Shown here one piece after another: positions 18,960 through 28,360 of a stretch of DNA of 62,248 bases; the stretch's first letter is position 1, and every line of letters starts with the position of its first letter. Source of the DNA: [Mycobacterium] nativiensis (GTDB lineage Bacteria > Actinomycetota > Actinomycetes > Mycobacteriales > Mycobacteriaceae); assembly GCF_020172685.1 (NCBI RefSeq), contig NZ_CP083986.1:1767537-1829784 (forward strand). Direction: 5' to 3'. Below the pieces are notes generated by a model. It had not been told where the DNA came from, searched no databases, and saw only the letters and a program-made list of their open reading frames with translations. The position numbers and the translations under genes are program-made.

Positions 18960-20120
18960 CTAAACGCCGAGAATGGTGGACGCGATGATAGTGCGCTGAA
19001 TCTCGTTGCTGCCGCCGTAGATCGAGGTCTTGCGGTAGTTCAGGTACGTCGGCGCCGCGTCCTGCGCCCAGTCGGGCGAAGCGATACCGTCGCCGGCTTC
19101 GAACGGCAGGGAATCGGGGCCGGCCAGTTCCATGAACAGCTCGGTGGCGGTCTGCTGCAGTTGGCTGCCCCGCAGCTTGAGCACTGACGACGCGGGGCTG
19201 GGCTTGCCGTCGGCGGAATCGCTCGATACCCGCATCTGGGTGAGTTCCAGTGCCAGCAGGTCGTTTTCGAGTTCGGCGACCCGTGCGGCGAACAGCGGAT
19301 CGTCGAGCGCCCCCAGTTCCTTGGCGCGCTGCTTGAGGTCGGCGACACGCACTTTGGTGCGGGTCACCCCGGCGATGCCGGTCCGCTCGTTGCCCAGCAG
19401 GAACTTCGCGTAGGTCCAGCCGTGGTTCTCCTCACCGACCAGCTGATCGGCGGGCACCCGCACGTCGGAGAAGAACACCTCGTTGACCTCGTAGCCGCCG
19501 TCGATCAGCTTGATCGGCCGCATGGTGACACCGGGTGTGTCGACCCGGAACAGCAGGAAGGAGATACCCGCCTGCTTCTTGGGGGCCTGCGGGTCGGTGC
19601 GCACCAGGCAGAAGATCCAGTCCGCGTACTGTCCCAGCGTGGTCCAGGTCTTCTGTCCGTTGACGATGTAGCTGTCGCCGTCACGCACCGCCGTGGTACG
19701 CAGGCCCGCCAGGTCCGAGCCCGCGTCGGGCTCGGAAAAGCCTTGGCACCACCAGATGTCGAGGTTGGCGGTGGCGGGCAGGAAGCGTTCCTTGATCGCC
19801 TGGGAGCCGAATTCGGCGATCACCGGGCCGACCATCTTGGCGTTGAAGGTCAGTGGTTCGGGCACCGAGGCCAGCTGCATCTCGTCGTGCCAGATCTGGT
19901 GCTGGGTCAGCGTCCAGTCCTTGCCGCCCCATTCCACCGGCCAGTTGGGTACCGCGAGCCCGTGCGCGTTGAGGATCTTCTGGGTGGCGACGATGTCGTC
20001 GGGAAAGACCGAGTGGCCTCGCCGGCTGCGCTCGCGGATGTCGGCGGGGATCTCGGTGGTGAAGAAGGCGCGCATCTCGTCGCGGAACGCAGCCTCCTCG
20101 GCGCTCAGTGCCAGTCTCAC
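18960..20120 (-). CDS. acyl-CoA dehydrogenase, first subunit
   Basis: Acyl-CoA dehydrogenase of 386 residues. FAD and substrate segments are recognisable: GFSEPDAGSDLAGL, VNGQKTWTTLGQYADW and the C-terminal IYGGSNEIQRTI. At the position where medium-chain enzymes hold the catalytic Glu (YEG) this protein has Tyr-Gly-Gly, so the base must sit elsewhere or in its partner. GTG start preceded by GGGAGG. The partner gene follows after about 14 bases. Similar pairs act on sterol side chains and branched acyl-CoAs in mycobacteria; the substrate here is unknown. Confidence 0.9.
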   Translation of the reverse strand: MRLALSAEEAAFRDEMRAFFTTEIPADIRERSRRGHSVFPDDIVATQKILNAHGLAVPNWPVEWGGKDWTLTQHQIWHDEMQLASVPEPLTFNAKMVGPVIAEFGSQAIKERFLPATANLDIWWCQGFSEPDAGSDLAGLRTTAVRDGDSYIVNGQKTWTTLGQYADWIFCLVRTDPQAPKKQAGISFLLFRVDTPGVTMRPIKLIDGGYEVNEVFFSDVRVPADQLVGEENHGWTYAKFLLGNERTGIAGVTRTKVRVADLKQRAKELGALDDPLFAARVAELENDLLALELTQMRVSSDSADGKPSPASSVLKLRGSQLQQTATELFMELAGPDSLPFEAGDGIASPDWAQDAAPTYLNYRKTSIYGGSNEIQRTIIASTILGV

Positions 20121-20229
20121 GTCGACCTCCCGGTTGGTTGGGTGAACTCACGGTTGGTATGCACCCTAATCGCCACTTCCGCGGCCGTTCGGGGGAGGGC
20201 TTACCGTGCGCTTTTGTACGCTGGACCTC

Positions 20230-20766
20230 ATGAGACGGTCGGTCGTCGCTTTGGGTGTCCTGGTCTGGTCGGTGACGTCATGTTCGGCGGGCCCGGCAGA
20301 GAACGCCCACGCGGGCCCCGTCACGCCGGCGCCGCAGACGGCGACCGCCAAACCCGCCGCTCACCTGGGCCAGACGCTGAACCTGATGCGGATCGGCGGG
20401 CAGAAGATCGCGGTGACGCTGACCGAGGTCATTTCCCCGGCCACCGTCCCGAACGGTTGGGGCGAGGCCGGCAAGACCTACAGCGCGACCAAGCTGCGGA
20501 TCGAGAACACCGGCACCACGACCATCGTCGGAAACGGCAACAGCGACGTCTCGGTGATCGGTTCCGACGACCAGACCTACGAAGCCGATTTCGCCACCGT
20601 CACCGAGTGCCGGGACTTCACCGACGGATGGTTTCTGATCGCCGCCGGGTCGTCGAGCAGCGGTTGCGTGGTGTTCGCGCTGCCCACCGGTGTGACCGTG
20701 GCAAAGATTCGCTACTCACCGTCCTCGGGGATCTCCCAGGACATCGGGGAGTGGCTCAACCCCTGA
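20230..20766 (+). CDS. lipoprotein with DUF4352-like immunoglobulin fold
   Basis: 178-residue predicted lipoprotein. The signal sequence ends at Cys18 (SVTSC). An extracellular beta-sandwich resembling DUF4352/telomeric-repeat-factor-like modules follows (KIAVTLTEVI, YSATKLRIENTGTTTI, CVVFALPTGVTVAKIRYSP). I chose the ATG that gives a standard signal peptide; a GTG eight codons earlier is in frame. The function is unknown. Confidence 0.8.
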   Translation: MRRSVVALGVLVWSVTSCSAGPAENAHAGPVTPAPQTATAKPAAHLGQTLNLMRIGGQKIAVTLTEVISPATVPNGWGEAGKTYSATKLRIENTGTTTIVGNGNSDVSVIGSDDQTYEADFATVTECRDFTDGWFLIAAGSSSSGCVVFALPTGVTVAKIRYSPSSGISQDIGEWLNP

Positions 20767-20773
20767 TGGGTTT

Positions 20774-20817
20774 GCGCACAATCGGGCCTCGCTCCACAGA
20801 ATGACCCGATTCGTGCG
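20774..20817. terminator. hairpin after the DUF4352-like lipoprotein gene
   Basis: Arms CGCACAATCGGG and CCCGATTCGTGCG pair with one bulged base around a loop of about 18 bases. It lies directly after the lipoprotein stop and before comEA. No T-tract follows. Confidence 0.5.
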
Positions 20818-20860
20818 GTGAGCGGCCGTTGCCGGGGGTGCGCGCACTTACCGTCGGCCT

Positions 20861-21760
20861 ATGTCACCAGAACTACCCGGCGAGCGGTTGCAGCGCCGCC
20901 TCGGTCTGCTGCCCGAGCCCGGCCGCAGTGCCGACGCAGCCGAGCCCGACGACGAGGCCGACCCGAATTCGTTGCTGCCGCGCTGGCTGCCCGACGGGGC
21001 GGCGGAGGCCGGCTGGCTTGCCAAGGTGCGGGCCGATCCAGGTCGGGCCGGCGCGATCGCGCTGGCGGTCATCGCCGCGCTCGCCGTGCTCATCACGGTG
21101 TTCACCATGCTGCGTGACCGGCCCGCCCCGGTGCTGAGCGCCAAACTTCCTCCGGTGGAGATGGTTTCGACCTCGAGTCCGCGTACCGACGAGCCCGCTG
21201 CGGGCCCCGAGGCCAGCCAGCTGGTGGTCAGCGTGGTCGGGTTGGTGCACAAGCCGGGCCTGGCGACGCTGGCGCCCGGCTCGCGGATCGCCGACGCGCT
21301 CACCGCCGCCGGTGGAGCCCTCGACGGCGCCGACACGGTCGGGTTGAACCTGGCCCGCCCCCTGGTCGACGGCGAACAGATCGTGGTTGGTTTGGCACCC
21401 CCGCCGGGGCGTTCGGTGCTGGGCAGCTCGGTCGGCCCGGGATCGCCGCCACCGGAGGGGCCGCGTACGAGCACCGCACCGACGGCAGTCGGTCCCGAGC
21501 CCAAACCCGGCGGTTCAGCGAGGCTCGACGGAGGAGAGGCGAAGCTGGGACCGTCGCAGAGACCCGGCGAGCCGGTCAACCTCAACACCGCGACCGTCGA
21601 GCAGCTCGATGCCCTGCCGGGCGTCGGGCCGGTGACCGCGGCCGCCATCGTCGCCTGGCGCACCGCCCACGGCAAGTTCGCCAACGTCGACCAGCTCGGC
21701 GACGTCGACGGTATCGGCCCGGCGCGGCTGGACAAGCTGCGTGCGATGGTCCGCGTCTGA
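20861..21760 (+). CDS. comEA: ComEA family DNA-binding protein
   Basis: 299-residue membrane-anchored DNA-binding protein. An acidic cytoplasmic N-terminus is followed by one membrane helix (about 64-84), an SLBB-like domain (about 118-172, SVVGLVHKPGLATL) and a Pro/Gly-rich linker. The C-terminal helix-hairpin-helix pair is VNLNTATVEQLDALPGVGP then DVDGIGPARL. In competent bacteria ComEA captures incoming DNA. Natural competence is not established in mycobacteria. The gene is followed three bases later by comEC, as in Rv2415c-Rv2414c. Confidence 0.92.
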   Translation: MSPELPGERLQRRLGLLPEPGRSADAAEPDDEADPNSLLPRWLPDGAAEAGWLAKVRADPGRAGAIALAVIAALAVLITVFTMLRDRPAPVLSAKLPPVEMVSTSSPRTDEPAAGPEASQLVVSVVGLVHKPGLATLAPGSRIADALTAAGGALDGADTVGLNLARPLVDGEQIVVGLAPPPGRSVLGSSVGPGSPPPEGPRTSTAPTAVGPEPKPGGSARLDGGEAKLGPSQRPGEPVNLNTATVEQLDALPGVGPVTAAAIVAWRTAHGKFANVDQLGDVDGIGPARLDKLRAMVRV

Positions 21761-21763
21761 GCA

Positions 21764-23326
21764 GTGACGCCGCAGCCGCCCGCCACACCGACGGCGGACC
21801 GGCTGGATATTCGGTTGGTGCCGGCGGCGCTGGCCGGCTGGGGCGTCACCGCCGCCGGCATCCAATGGCGCATCGGCGCCACGCTGGCGGTGCTGTGTGC
21901 GCTGCTCGCCGTCGCCGCGGGGGCGCTGTGCCGGTATGCCGGAGGTACCCGACGACCCGGCTGGCGGTTGGCCGGCGCGGCTTTGGCCGCGGCGTCGGTG
22001 GTGGGGGCGGGGTTCGGGTGGGCGGTCGCACTGCGCACCGAGTCGGTCGTGCACCACCCGATCACCGCGGCGTTCGGCGGCACCGCGACCGTGACGGTGA
22101 CCCCCAGCGAGAGTCCGCTGTCCTCCGGCGCCCGGCGGGTGATGTTCCGGGCGACGCTGCAGCGCCTCGACGGCGCCGAGTCCTCGGGTCGGGTAGTGGT
22201 TTTCGCCTCGGGCATGGACTTCGCCGAGGTGATGGTCGGCCAGTCGATGGCGTTTCGCGCCAAGGTCGCCCAACCGGCCCGGCGGGACCTGACGGTGGCG
22301 GCGCTGACAGCTCAGGGGCAGCCGAGGCTGGGGGAGCCCGGACCCGTCGCGCGGGCGGCCCATCGGGTCCGGGCCCGGTTCGCCGCCGCCGCCGGGCAGG
22401 TATTGCCCGGCGAGCAGGCCAGGATGCTGCCTGCGCTGGTACTCGGTGATACCTCGGCGATCACCGCGGCCACCGGCCGGGAGTTTCGAGCCGCGGGCCT
22501 GACCCATCTGATGGCGGTCTCCGGCGCCAACGTGACCATCGTCTGCGGTGCGGTGCTGTTCTCGGCGCGGCTGGTCGGGCCGCGCGCTGCCGCGGTGCTG
22601 GCCGCGATTGCGCTGGTCGCGTTCGTGATCGTCGTGCAGCCCACGGCCAGCGTGCTGCGGGCGGCGGTGATGGGGGCGATCGCGCTGCTGGGCGTGCTGT
22701 CGGCGCGACAACGCCAGGCCATCCCGAGCCTGGCCGCCAGTGTGCTGGTGCTGCTGGCGCTGGCCCCGCACCTGGCCGTCGATGTCGGATTTGCGCTGTC
22801 GGTGATCGCGACCGCGGCATTGGTGCTGATCGCACCGGTGTGGTCGGCCCGGCTGGTGGCCCACGGCTGGCCCAAACCGCTGGCCATCGCGGTCTGTGTG
22901 GCGTGGGCCGCCAACCTGGTGACCGCGCCACTGATCGCCGGTATCTCCGGCCGGCTCAGTCTGGTCAGCACGGTCGCCAACCTCGCGGTGGCTGCGCTGG
23001 TCGCCCCGATCACGGTGCTGGGCAGCGCAGCGGCGGTGCTGTGCGGCTGGTGGCCGGGGGCCGCGCAGCTGCTGATCCGCTTCACCGGACCGGAACTGTG
23101 GTGGGTGTGCCGGGTGGCGCACGCGGCCGGCGGTGTCCCCGCCGCGACCGTGCCGGTGCCCGAGGGGCCGGCCGGGGTGGTCGGTGTGGGCGCCGCGGCG
23201 ATCCTGGTGGTCATCTGCTGGCGGTGGCGGTGGTGTCGGCGGGTGCTGGCCGTGCTGGGGCTGTGCGCGCTGGCCTGGTCGGTGTCCGAGGTGTTGACCG
23301 ACTGGGCGGGTGTCGGGGCTGCGTGA
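21764..23326 (+). CDS. comEC: ComEC/Rec2-like membrane channel protein
   Basis: 520-residue polytopic membrane protein with the ComEC competence domain (ALVLGDTSAITAATGREF, then GLTHLMAVSGANVTIVCG). The translocation channel family normally also carries a C-terminal metallo-beta-lactamase nuclease domain. It is missing here, and the protein ends in hydrophobic helices, as in other mycobacterial ComEC proteins. GTG start three bases after comEA. The DNA-uptake role is inferred from the family. Confidence 0.9.
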   Translation: MTPQPPATPTADRLDIRLVPAALAGWGVTAAGIQWRIGATLAVLCALLAVAAGALCRYAGGTRRPGWRLAGAALAAASVVGAGFGWAVALRTESVVHHPITAAFGGTATVTVTPSESPLSSGARRVMFRATLQRLDGAESSGRVVVFASGMDFAEVMVGQSMAFRAKVAQPARRDLTVAALTAQGQPRLGEPGPVARAAHRVRARFAAAAGQVLPGEQARMLPALVLGDTSAITAATGREFRAAGLTHLMAVSGANVTIVCGAVLFSARLVGPRAAAVLAAIALVAFVIVVQPTASVLRAAVMGAIALLGVLSARQRQAIPSLAASVLVLLALAPHLAVDVGFALSVIATAALVLIAPVWSARLVAHGWPKPLAIAVCVAWAANLVTAPLIAGISGRLSLVSTVANLAVAALVAPITVLGSAAAVLCGWWPGAAQLLIRFTGPELWWVCRVAHAAGGVPAATVPVPEGPAGVVGVGAAAILVVICWRWRWCRRVLAVLGLCALAWSVSEVLTDWAGVGAA

Positions 23327-23338
23327 CACGATTGGCGG

Positions 23339-24301
23339 GTGAGCCAACCGGTTTCGCCCCTGCACCTGATCCTCGGCGATGAGGAGCTGCTGGTCGAACG
23401 GGCCGTCGCGCAGGTGCTGGCCGGGGTGCGGGCGCAGGCCGGCACCACCGAGATCCCGGTGGACCGGTTGCGCGCCGGTGAGGTCGAGGCCGGTGAGCTC
23501 GCCGAGTTGCTGAGTCCGTCGCTGTTCGCCGATGAACGCGTGGTGGTGCTGGAGGCAGCCGGTGAGGCAGGCAAGGAGGCCGTGGCACTGATCGGCGCGA
23601 CCGCCGCCGACGTCCCCATGGGCACCGTGCTGGTGGTCGTGCACTCCGGTGCGGGGCGGGCCAAGGCCCTGGCCGGACAGCTGCGGGAACTCGGCGCCCA
23701 GGTGCACACCTGCGCGAAGATCACCAAGGCCGGCGAACGCGCCGACTTCGTCCGCGCCGAGTTCCGCCGGCTCAAGGTCCGCGTCGACGACGCATGCGTG
23801 ACCGCGCTACTGGATGCGGTCGGCTCCGACATCCGCGAACTGGCCTCGGCCTGCTCGCAGCTGGTCGCCGACACCGGCGGGCATGTGGACGCCATCGCGG
23901 TGCGCCGCTATCACAGCGGCAAAGCCGAGGTGAAGGGCTTCGACGTCGCCGATCGGGCCGTCGTCGGCGATGTCGCCGGGGCCACCGAGGCGCTGCGCTG
24001 GGCGATGCTCCGCGGCGAACCGCACGTGGTACTGGCCGACGCCCTGGCCGAGGCGATCCACACCATCGCCCGGGTGGGGTCCAAGTCCGGCGATCCGTAC
24101 CGGCTGGCCGGCGAATTGGGCATGCCGCCCTGGCGGGTGCAGAAGGCGCAGAAGCAGTCCCGGTTCTGGTCGCGGGAGACGGTGGCGGCCGCGATACGGC
24201 TGGTGGCCGCGCTCAACGCCGATGTCAAAGGCGCAGCCGTCGACGCCGACTACGCGCTTGAGGCCGCGGTCCGGCGGGTCGCCGAGCTGGCCGACCGCTA
24301 G
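23339..24301 (+). CDS. holA: DNA polymerase III subunit delta
   Basis: 320-residue delta subunit of the clamp loader. It opens the sliding clamp during replication. Family pattern: an N-terminal AAA-like fold starting [17 protein letters not shown], a C-terminal collar domain ([19 protein letters not shown]), and no functional Walker A, which is normal for delta. GTG start 12 bases after comEC, so it probably shares that transcript. A strong hairpin follows. Confidence 0.95.
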   Translation: MSQPVSPLHLILGDEELLVERAVAQVLAGVRAQAGTTEIPVDRLRAGEVEAGELAELLSPSLFADERVVVLEAAGEAGKEAVALIGATAADVPMGTVLVVVHSGAGRAKALAGQLRELGAQVHTCAKITKAGERADFVRAEFRRLKVRVDDACVTALLDAVGSDIRELASACSQLVADTGGHVDAIAVRRYHSGKAEVKGFDVADRAVVGDVAGATEALRWAMLRGEPHVVLADALAEAIHTIARVGSKSGDPYRLAGELGMPPWRVQKAQKQSRFWSRETVAAAIRLVAALNADVKGAAVDADYALEAAVRRVAELADR

Positions 24302-24317
24302 TTCCGGAGCAACACGA

Positions 24318-24349
24318 AGGCCCCCGTTCACCGGCGGAATCGGGGGCCT
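24318..24349. terminator. bidirectional terminator between holA and rpsT
   Basis: Perfect 9-bp stem AGGCCCCCG/CGGGGGCCT with a 14-base loop between two convergent genes, serving both. Confidence 0.75.
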
Positions 24350-24372
24350 GTGTTCGCGGGTTACCCGCGCGA

Positions 24373-24633
24373 TCAGAGCTTGTTGATGGCCTGCGCCAGC
24401 GCCGACTTCTTGTTGGCGGCCTGGTTCTTGTGGATCACGCCCTTGCTGACGGCCTTGTCCAGCTTGCGGCTGGTCGAGACCAGCAGTTCGCCGGCCTTGT
24501 CCTTGTCGCCGGCCTCGGCGGCTTCACGTAACGCACGGATCGCGGTGCGCACCGCCGACTTCACCGACTGGTTGCGCAGCCGGGCGCGCTCGTTGGTCCG
24601 GTTGCGCTTCACCTGCGACTTGATGTTGGCCAC
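24373..24633 (-). CDS. rpsT: 30S ribosomal protein S20
   Basis: 86-residue S20, a basic helical protein that binds 16S rRNA early in 30S assembly ([20 protein letters not shown] at the start, [17 protein letters not shown] at the end). The GTG start is set by AAGGAA six bases upstream and by the conserved N-terminus. It is transcribed alone, convergent with holA, as in M. tuberculosis. Confidence 0.97.
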   Translation of the reverse strand: MANIKSQVKRNRTNERARLRNQSVKSAVRTAIRALREAAEAGDKDKAGELLVSTSRKLDKAVSKGVIHKNQAANKKSALAQAINKL

Positions 24634-24732
24634 GAAAGTTCCTTCGTAAAAGCTTGAGGTTGGGTTCGCCTCCCGACACGGGGGCAACGGCTGTTCAGGC
24701 TACCAGTTGGCCGGGGAACTCCCCAACTCGAC

Positions 24733-25590
24733 TCAACCCCGGGCGGCCACCTCGACCCGGTGCAGGTCGTCGCCGAGCTCGATCGGACCGTCGAACTCCG
24801 CGGCGGCCAATGCCCGCCACTGCTCCTCCTGCCCGGGCGCGATGGCCGGTACGTAGTGGGTCAACACCAACGTGCCGACCCCGGCCCGCCGGGCGGTGGC
24901 GGCGGCCTCGGCAACCGAGGAGTGGTAGTCGCAGATGTCGCGGATCCGCTGCTGGGGGAGCGGATCGATCAGGTCCTTGCGGATCACGGTGTGTACCAGG
25001 GCGCCGGCTCCGGTGGCCAGCTCATCGAGGCTGGCACACGGCACGGTGTCGCCGGCCATCACCACGGAGGCCGTCCCGCTTTGGTCGGTGTGTTCGATCC
25101 GGAACCCGATCGTCGGCGTCACCGGACGGTGATCGGTGGGTCCCACGGTGATCTGTACGCCGTCGCGATCCCAGACCTGGCCTTCGGTGTGCTCACGCAC
25201 CTCGACCGGGGGTGGTGCCGTCAGGTCGGCGTGGTGGGCGATCCGGTAGCCGATGTCGTGGCCGAATGCCTTCAGCGTTGCCGCCACGACTTCGGCGGTG
25301 CCCGGCGGCCCGATGATCGGCAGCGGCGCGGCGTCGGGAGTGAACGTGGTGACCCATCGGGTGATGATCAGGTCGCCGAGGTCGGCGATGTGGTCACTGT
25401 GCAGGTGAGTGAGCAGGAGGGCGGACAGCGTGTTGGCGGACCCGCCTGCCGCGGCGAGCCGCTGCAACACCCCGCGCCCGCAGTCGACCAGCAGCTGTTG
25501 GCCGCCGGCGCGGATCAGGGTCGAGGGTCCGGCGCGGTTCGGGTCGGGGATCGGGCTTCCGGTGCCCAGCAGGGTGATCTCGATCGTCAT
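24733..25590 (-). CDS. metallo-beta-lactamase fold hydrolase, RNase Z-like
   Basis: 285-residue metallo-beta-lactamase protein (Rv2407 type, annotated as ribonuclease Z). The zinc motif THLHSDH gives His62, His64, Asp66 and His67. Further ligands lie in VMAGDT and LTHYVP. RNase Z trims tRNA 3' ends, but arylsulfatase-like relatives share these motifs, so the substrate is not certain. The ATG that begins [11 protein letters not shown] is chosen; longer in-frame starts would run into the divergent promoter. Confidence 0.85.
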   Translation of the reverse strand: MTIEITLLGTGSPIPDPNRAGPSTLIRAGGQQLLVDCGRGVLQRLAAAGGSANTLSALLLTHLHSDHIADLGDLIITRWVTTFTPDAAPLPIIGPPGTAEVVAATLKAFGHDIGYRIAHHADLTAPPPVEVREHTEGQVWDRDGVQITVGPTDHRPVTPTIGFRIEHTDQSGTASVVMAGDTVPCASLDELATGAGALVHTVIRKDLIDPLPQQRIRDICDYHSSVAEAAATARRAGVGTLVLTHYVPAIAPGQEEQWRALAAAEFDGPIELGDDLHRVEVAARG

Positions 25591-25717
25591 GACGTCACAT
25601 ATGCCACAGCCGGCCGACGGATGCACTGCGAACGGCGGACTTTCGCTCATCGGCCCCCCACTTCCAGGCAAATGGCCTAGCCTGGTGTGAAGCAGATCAC
25701 TGCGGCGGGAGGCATCT

Positions 25718-26146
25718 ATGCGCATCGCGGATATATTGCGGAACAAGGGCGCGGCGGTCGTGACCATCCATCCGGACGCCACGGTCATGGAATTTCTCGC
25801 GGGTCTGTCCGAGCGCAACATCGGTGCCATGGTGGTCATGGGGCCCGACGGCCTGGAGGGGGTGGCCTCCGAACGTGACGTGGTGCGTCAGCTGCACGTC
25901 CACGGCGCCAGCCTGTTGGCCCGGCCGGTGTCGGCCATCATGACCCGGCTGGTGGCGACCTGCACCAAATCCGACACCGTCGACGAGGTCAGCATGTTGA
26001 TGACCGAGCACCGTGCGCGCCACATCCCGGTGCTCGAAGGCGGCCGGCTGGCCGGGATCGTCAGCATCGGTGACGTCGTCAAGTCCCGCATGGAGGAGCT
26101 GCAGGCCGAGCACGCGCAGCTGCGCTCCTACATCAGCCAGGGGTAA
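25718..26146 (+). CDS. CBS-pair domain protein
   Basis: 142-residue protein made of two tandem CBS motifs (about residues 8-58 and 72-126) and nothing else (Rv2406c type). CBS pairs bind adenine nucleotides and usually sense energy state. Key turns are seen in [25 protein letters not shown] and its second copy [23 protein letters not shown], both abbreviated here in sense. GGGAGG precedes the ATG. It is divergent from the RNase Z-like gene and convergent with the PemK-like gene, with seven bases between stops. Confidence 0.9.
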   Translation: MRIADILRNKGAAVVTIHPDATVMEFLAGLSERNIGAMVVMGPDGLEGVASERDVVRQLHVHGASLLARPVSAIMTRLVATCTKSDTVDEVSMLMTEHRARHIPVLEGGRLAGIVSIGDVVKSRMEELQAEHAQLRSYISQG

Positions 26147-26153
26147 TCGCCCG

Positions 26154-26768
26154 TCAGCTCCAGGCGTAGTCGCTGCGGAGCCGGGAGGCCACCACCTCGA
26201 ACACCGTGCGCTCCAGGATGGCGCCCTCGCGCCGGATCGACTCCTCGGGCACGTCGAGCACCCGGTCCAGCCGCACCCAACTGACCCGGTGGGCTTCATC
26301 CCAACTGCCGGCGCCGATACCCACCCAGTTCGCGTCGTCCTGGTGCCGCGCCTGGCTGGACAGCATCAGCCCCAGCAGGGTGGTGTGGTCGCGGCCGACG
26401 ACCAGCACCGGGCGATCCTTGCCCTGGCCCGGATCGTCCTCGTAGGCCACCCAGGTCCAGACGATCTCGCCCGGGTCGGCCCGGCCGTTGAGGTCGGGGG
26501 CGTAGACCAGTCTGCGGGCGCGGTGCGCGGTGGGGACGCTGCTGTCGGTCACCGGCCGGCCGGTCGGGATCGCCGGCGATTCGTCCGGTGCCGCGCCGCT
26601 CAGTATCTCCAGGCCGATCTTGATGCCCTGCTCGATGCCGCGCTGGATGCGCTGTTGCACCAGCGGTGCCTGTTCGAGTTGGCGAATGAGCCGTGGGGCT
26701 TCGTTGAACACCAGGTTCTCAGCGAGCCGCTGCACGGTCTGCCACGGGGTCTTCCGCGGGGAAGCCAT
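26154..26768 (-). CDS. PemK/MazF-like fold protein
   Basis: 204-residue protein (Rv2405 type). About 95 N-terminal residues are helical (TVQRLAENLVFNEAPRLIRQ). The C-terminal part resembles a PemK/MazF SH3-like barrel (GEIVWTWVAYEDD, DRPVLVVGRD, LDRVLDVPEESIRREGAIL). No antitoxin gene sits beside it and the extra N-terminal domain is unusual for a toxin. It may be a housekeeping relative rather than an active RNase. The chosen ATG starts MASPRKTPW; an in-frame start 44 codons upstream lacks coding character. Confidence 0.75.
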   Translation of the reverse strand: MASPRKTPWQTVQRLAENLVFNEAPRLIRQLEQAPLVQQRIQRGIEQGIKIGLEILSGAAPDESPAIPTGRPVTDSSVPTAHRARRLVYAPDLNGRADPGEIVWTWVAYEDDPGQGKDRPVLVVGRDHTTLLGLMLSSQARHQDDANWVGIGAGSWDEAHRVSWVRLDRVLDVPEESIRREGAILERTVFEVVASRLRSDYAWS

Positions 26769-27355
26769 GGTCGCAGCATAAGCGAAATGCCTTGGGGAGA
26801 ACGATGACCTGGGTTTCCGGTGCCGTTCCAGCGTGGCGATTTTTTTAGCGCGAGCGTAAACAAAACCACACAGCAACCTGTACGAAAACTTATGTGCCAC
26901 TTGTATTGTCCCCAGAGTTAGGGCGGCGTACGTTACGAGAATATTCGTTCATATGTGGGGGCTTCTGAAGGTGGGGCGCAGGCTCATCGCGGTCTTGGTC
27001 GGCCGGAGCATTGATCGCTGAATCGGGAAGTCGCCGGATCACGATCTTGGGGAGGGTCTCGAGTGTTTCTTCCAGGGGTGTATGAGCTGGGGCAATGCGC
27101 CGCCTGGAACGACGTGTACGACACAGTCTCGTCGGCATCTGCCGCCTTGCTGAGGGGCCCGGTGGGTATCTCCCGGCCTCGTTCGTGCATCGACCGGCTA
27201 TCAGGAGGTATATGAGTTGCACACCTATCACGTAAGGCTTCAACCGCAACAGGATTAGTGAAACTGATAGCGCCCCTGCGACTTTCGGTGACAGCACCCG
27301 GGGGCGACTGCGGTGGGTATCTGGCCGCCGCACACAATCGTGAAAGGCATTGAAC
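26769..27355. other. gene-poor interval with a possible small ORF
   Basis: About 590 bases of lower GC than the surroundings, including a T7 run near 26840. Neither strand carries an established gene. The only coding hint is a 50-codon frame at 27063-27215, given separately. The last 100 bases should hold the promoter of the secreted protein gene. I see no tRNA or known small RNA. Confidence 0.5.
27063..27215 (+). CDS. possible 50-residue small ORF
   Basis: GTG preceded at six bases by GGGGAGGG, encoding MFLPGVYELGQCAAWNDVY and a further 31 residues. Its stop overlaps an ATG (ATGA) that has its own AGGAGG seven bases ahead and opens an eight-codon frame ending in TAA. The spacing of two good ribosome-binding sites is suggestive. 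Third-position GC is lower than in neighbouring genes, and I recognise no homologue. Confidence 0.25.
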   Translation: MFLPGVYELGQCAAWNDVYDTVSSASAALLRGPVGISRPRSCIDRLSGGI

Positions 27356-27913
27356 ATGAACATGCGCAAAATCGTGGTGATCGGCGGCCTGGCGGCCGGC
27401 GCGGCGTTCGCATTGGCGCCGTTGGCATCGGCCGTCCCGGACCCGTTGACTCCGGTTGTGGACGGCGAGATCGCGTCGATGAACTTCCTCTTCGGGACCG
27501 ACACCTTCCTGTCGGGGGTCCCGTCCGGTGACATCGAAATTGGGCCGCAGGGCTTCGACATCATTAAGCCGGCGGATGTACATACGGTTCAGGACGACGG
27601 CAAGACCCTGTTCGATTTCCTGGTCTACGGACTTAACCCGACCGCGGCCGGACTCGCCACCGACCCGGGCGCCTACACCGTCTATAACGGCGCGATGGTC
27701 CCGTTCGACGACGGCATCAACTCGTTGCTGTTCGCGATGATGCACGGCGGCGCTGTGCTCGATTGGGACGGCGGCACCGGCGACCTGTTCGGCGGGAACA
27801 GCATGATGGACATCGCCAACGGCGCCACCAGCGGCTGGGGCGAAGCTGCGAGCTACTTCCAGTTCGCCTGGGGTGACCTGATGGGGTACTTCGGCATCTT
27901 CCCGCCGGCCTAG
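27356..27913 (+). CDS. small secreted protein, copy 1 of a tandem pair
   Basis: 185-residue exported protein of unknown function. A signal peptide (MNMRKIVVIGGLAAG onward) is cleaved probably after Ala26 (ASA). The mature part is acidic, Gly/Asp/Phe-rich and has no cysteine (DIEIGPQGFDIIKPADVHTV, YGLNPTAAGLATDPGAYT), ending WGDLMGYFGIFPPA. It resembles the protein encoded about 550 bases downstream along its whole length. GAAAGG eight bases ahead selects this ATG over a TTG two codons upstream. A perfect terminator hairpin follows. Similar short proteins seem mycobacterium-specific. Surface or outer-membrane association is a guess. Confidence 0.8.
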   Translation: MNMRKIVVIGGLAAGAAFALAPLASAVPDPLTPVVDGEIASMNFLFGTDTFLSGVPSGDIEIGPQGFDIIKPADVHTVQDDGKTLFDFLVYGLNPTAAGLATDPGAYTVYNGAMVPFDDGINSLLFAMMHGGAVLDWDGGTGDLFGGNSMMDIANGATSGWGEAASYFQFAWGDLMGYFGIFPPA

Positions 27914-27929
27914 CTGCGGAGGGGAAGCG

Positions 27930-27959
27930 AACCCCCCGGAAGATCACTTCCGGGGGGTT
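27930..27959 (+). terminator. terminator of secreted protein gene 1
   Basis: Perfect 13-bp stem (AACCCCCCGGAAG and its complement) with loop ATCA, 17 bases after the stop codon. Confidence 0.8.
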
Positions 27960-28360
27960 CAGCTTGTCGGCGTCGTCTTAGAGACCGGACTGCAGGCACA
28001 GCGAGAGCCGGGAGCAGATCTGGCCTCTTTCTCCTTCATCGTCGCCGGTTGGGGCCCGGCGAATTTCACCATGCTTTCGACCCGCGCCCATGATGATGTG
28101 ACTGGACAGTCCCCAGCGTCGAGGAAGGGTGGGTTGCACGCTCCGCGCTCGCTACGTCGCCGAACGCTGATAAATACCGCGTTGCCTGGCATGGAAGTGA
28201 ACGTTAAGTTGCGCTGGGCCGGGGGAACTTGTTAGTTTCCTTCCGTCTGGCACTGCCGGTGGCATGCTCGCCGACTACGGCTTGAGCAGTGATTCACATC
28301 GCCCGCCGCGACAACCGTGATCCAACACACAGCCTTTTCTGTAAGCGGTGGAGTTGCTAT

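Noticed and set aside
21764..23326. Truncation of ComEC because its nuclease domain is missing
   Set aside because: Mycobacterial ComEC proteins are typically of this shorter form, and holA follows directly, so there is no sign of recent loss.
21515..23707. 730-codon open frame opposite comEA/comEC
   Set aside because: A shadow frame caused by GC-rich third positions. Its translation is Gly/Arg/His/Gln-rich with no domain, while the plus-strand genes have clear families. The same holds for long opposite frames at 58173-59915, 59732-61396, 1105-2523, 15403-16539, 17881-18963 and 39548-41392.
26952..27020. 22-codon ATG frame (MWGLLKVGRR...) in the 26.8-27.3 kb gap
   Set aside because: No ribosome-binding site and no correctly spaced -10 element.
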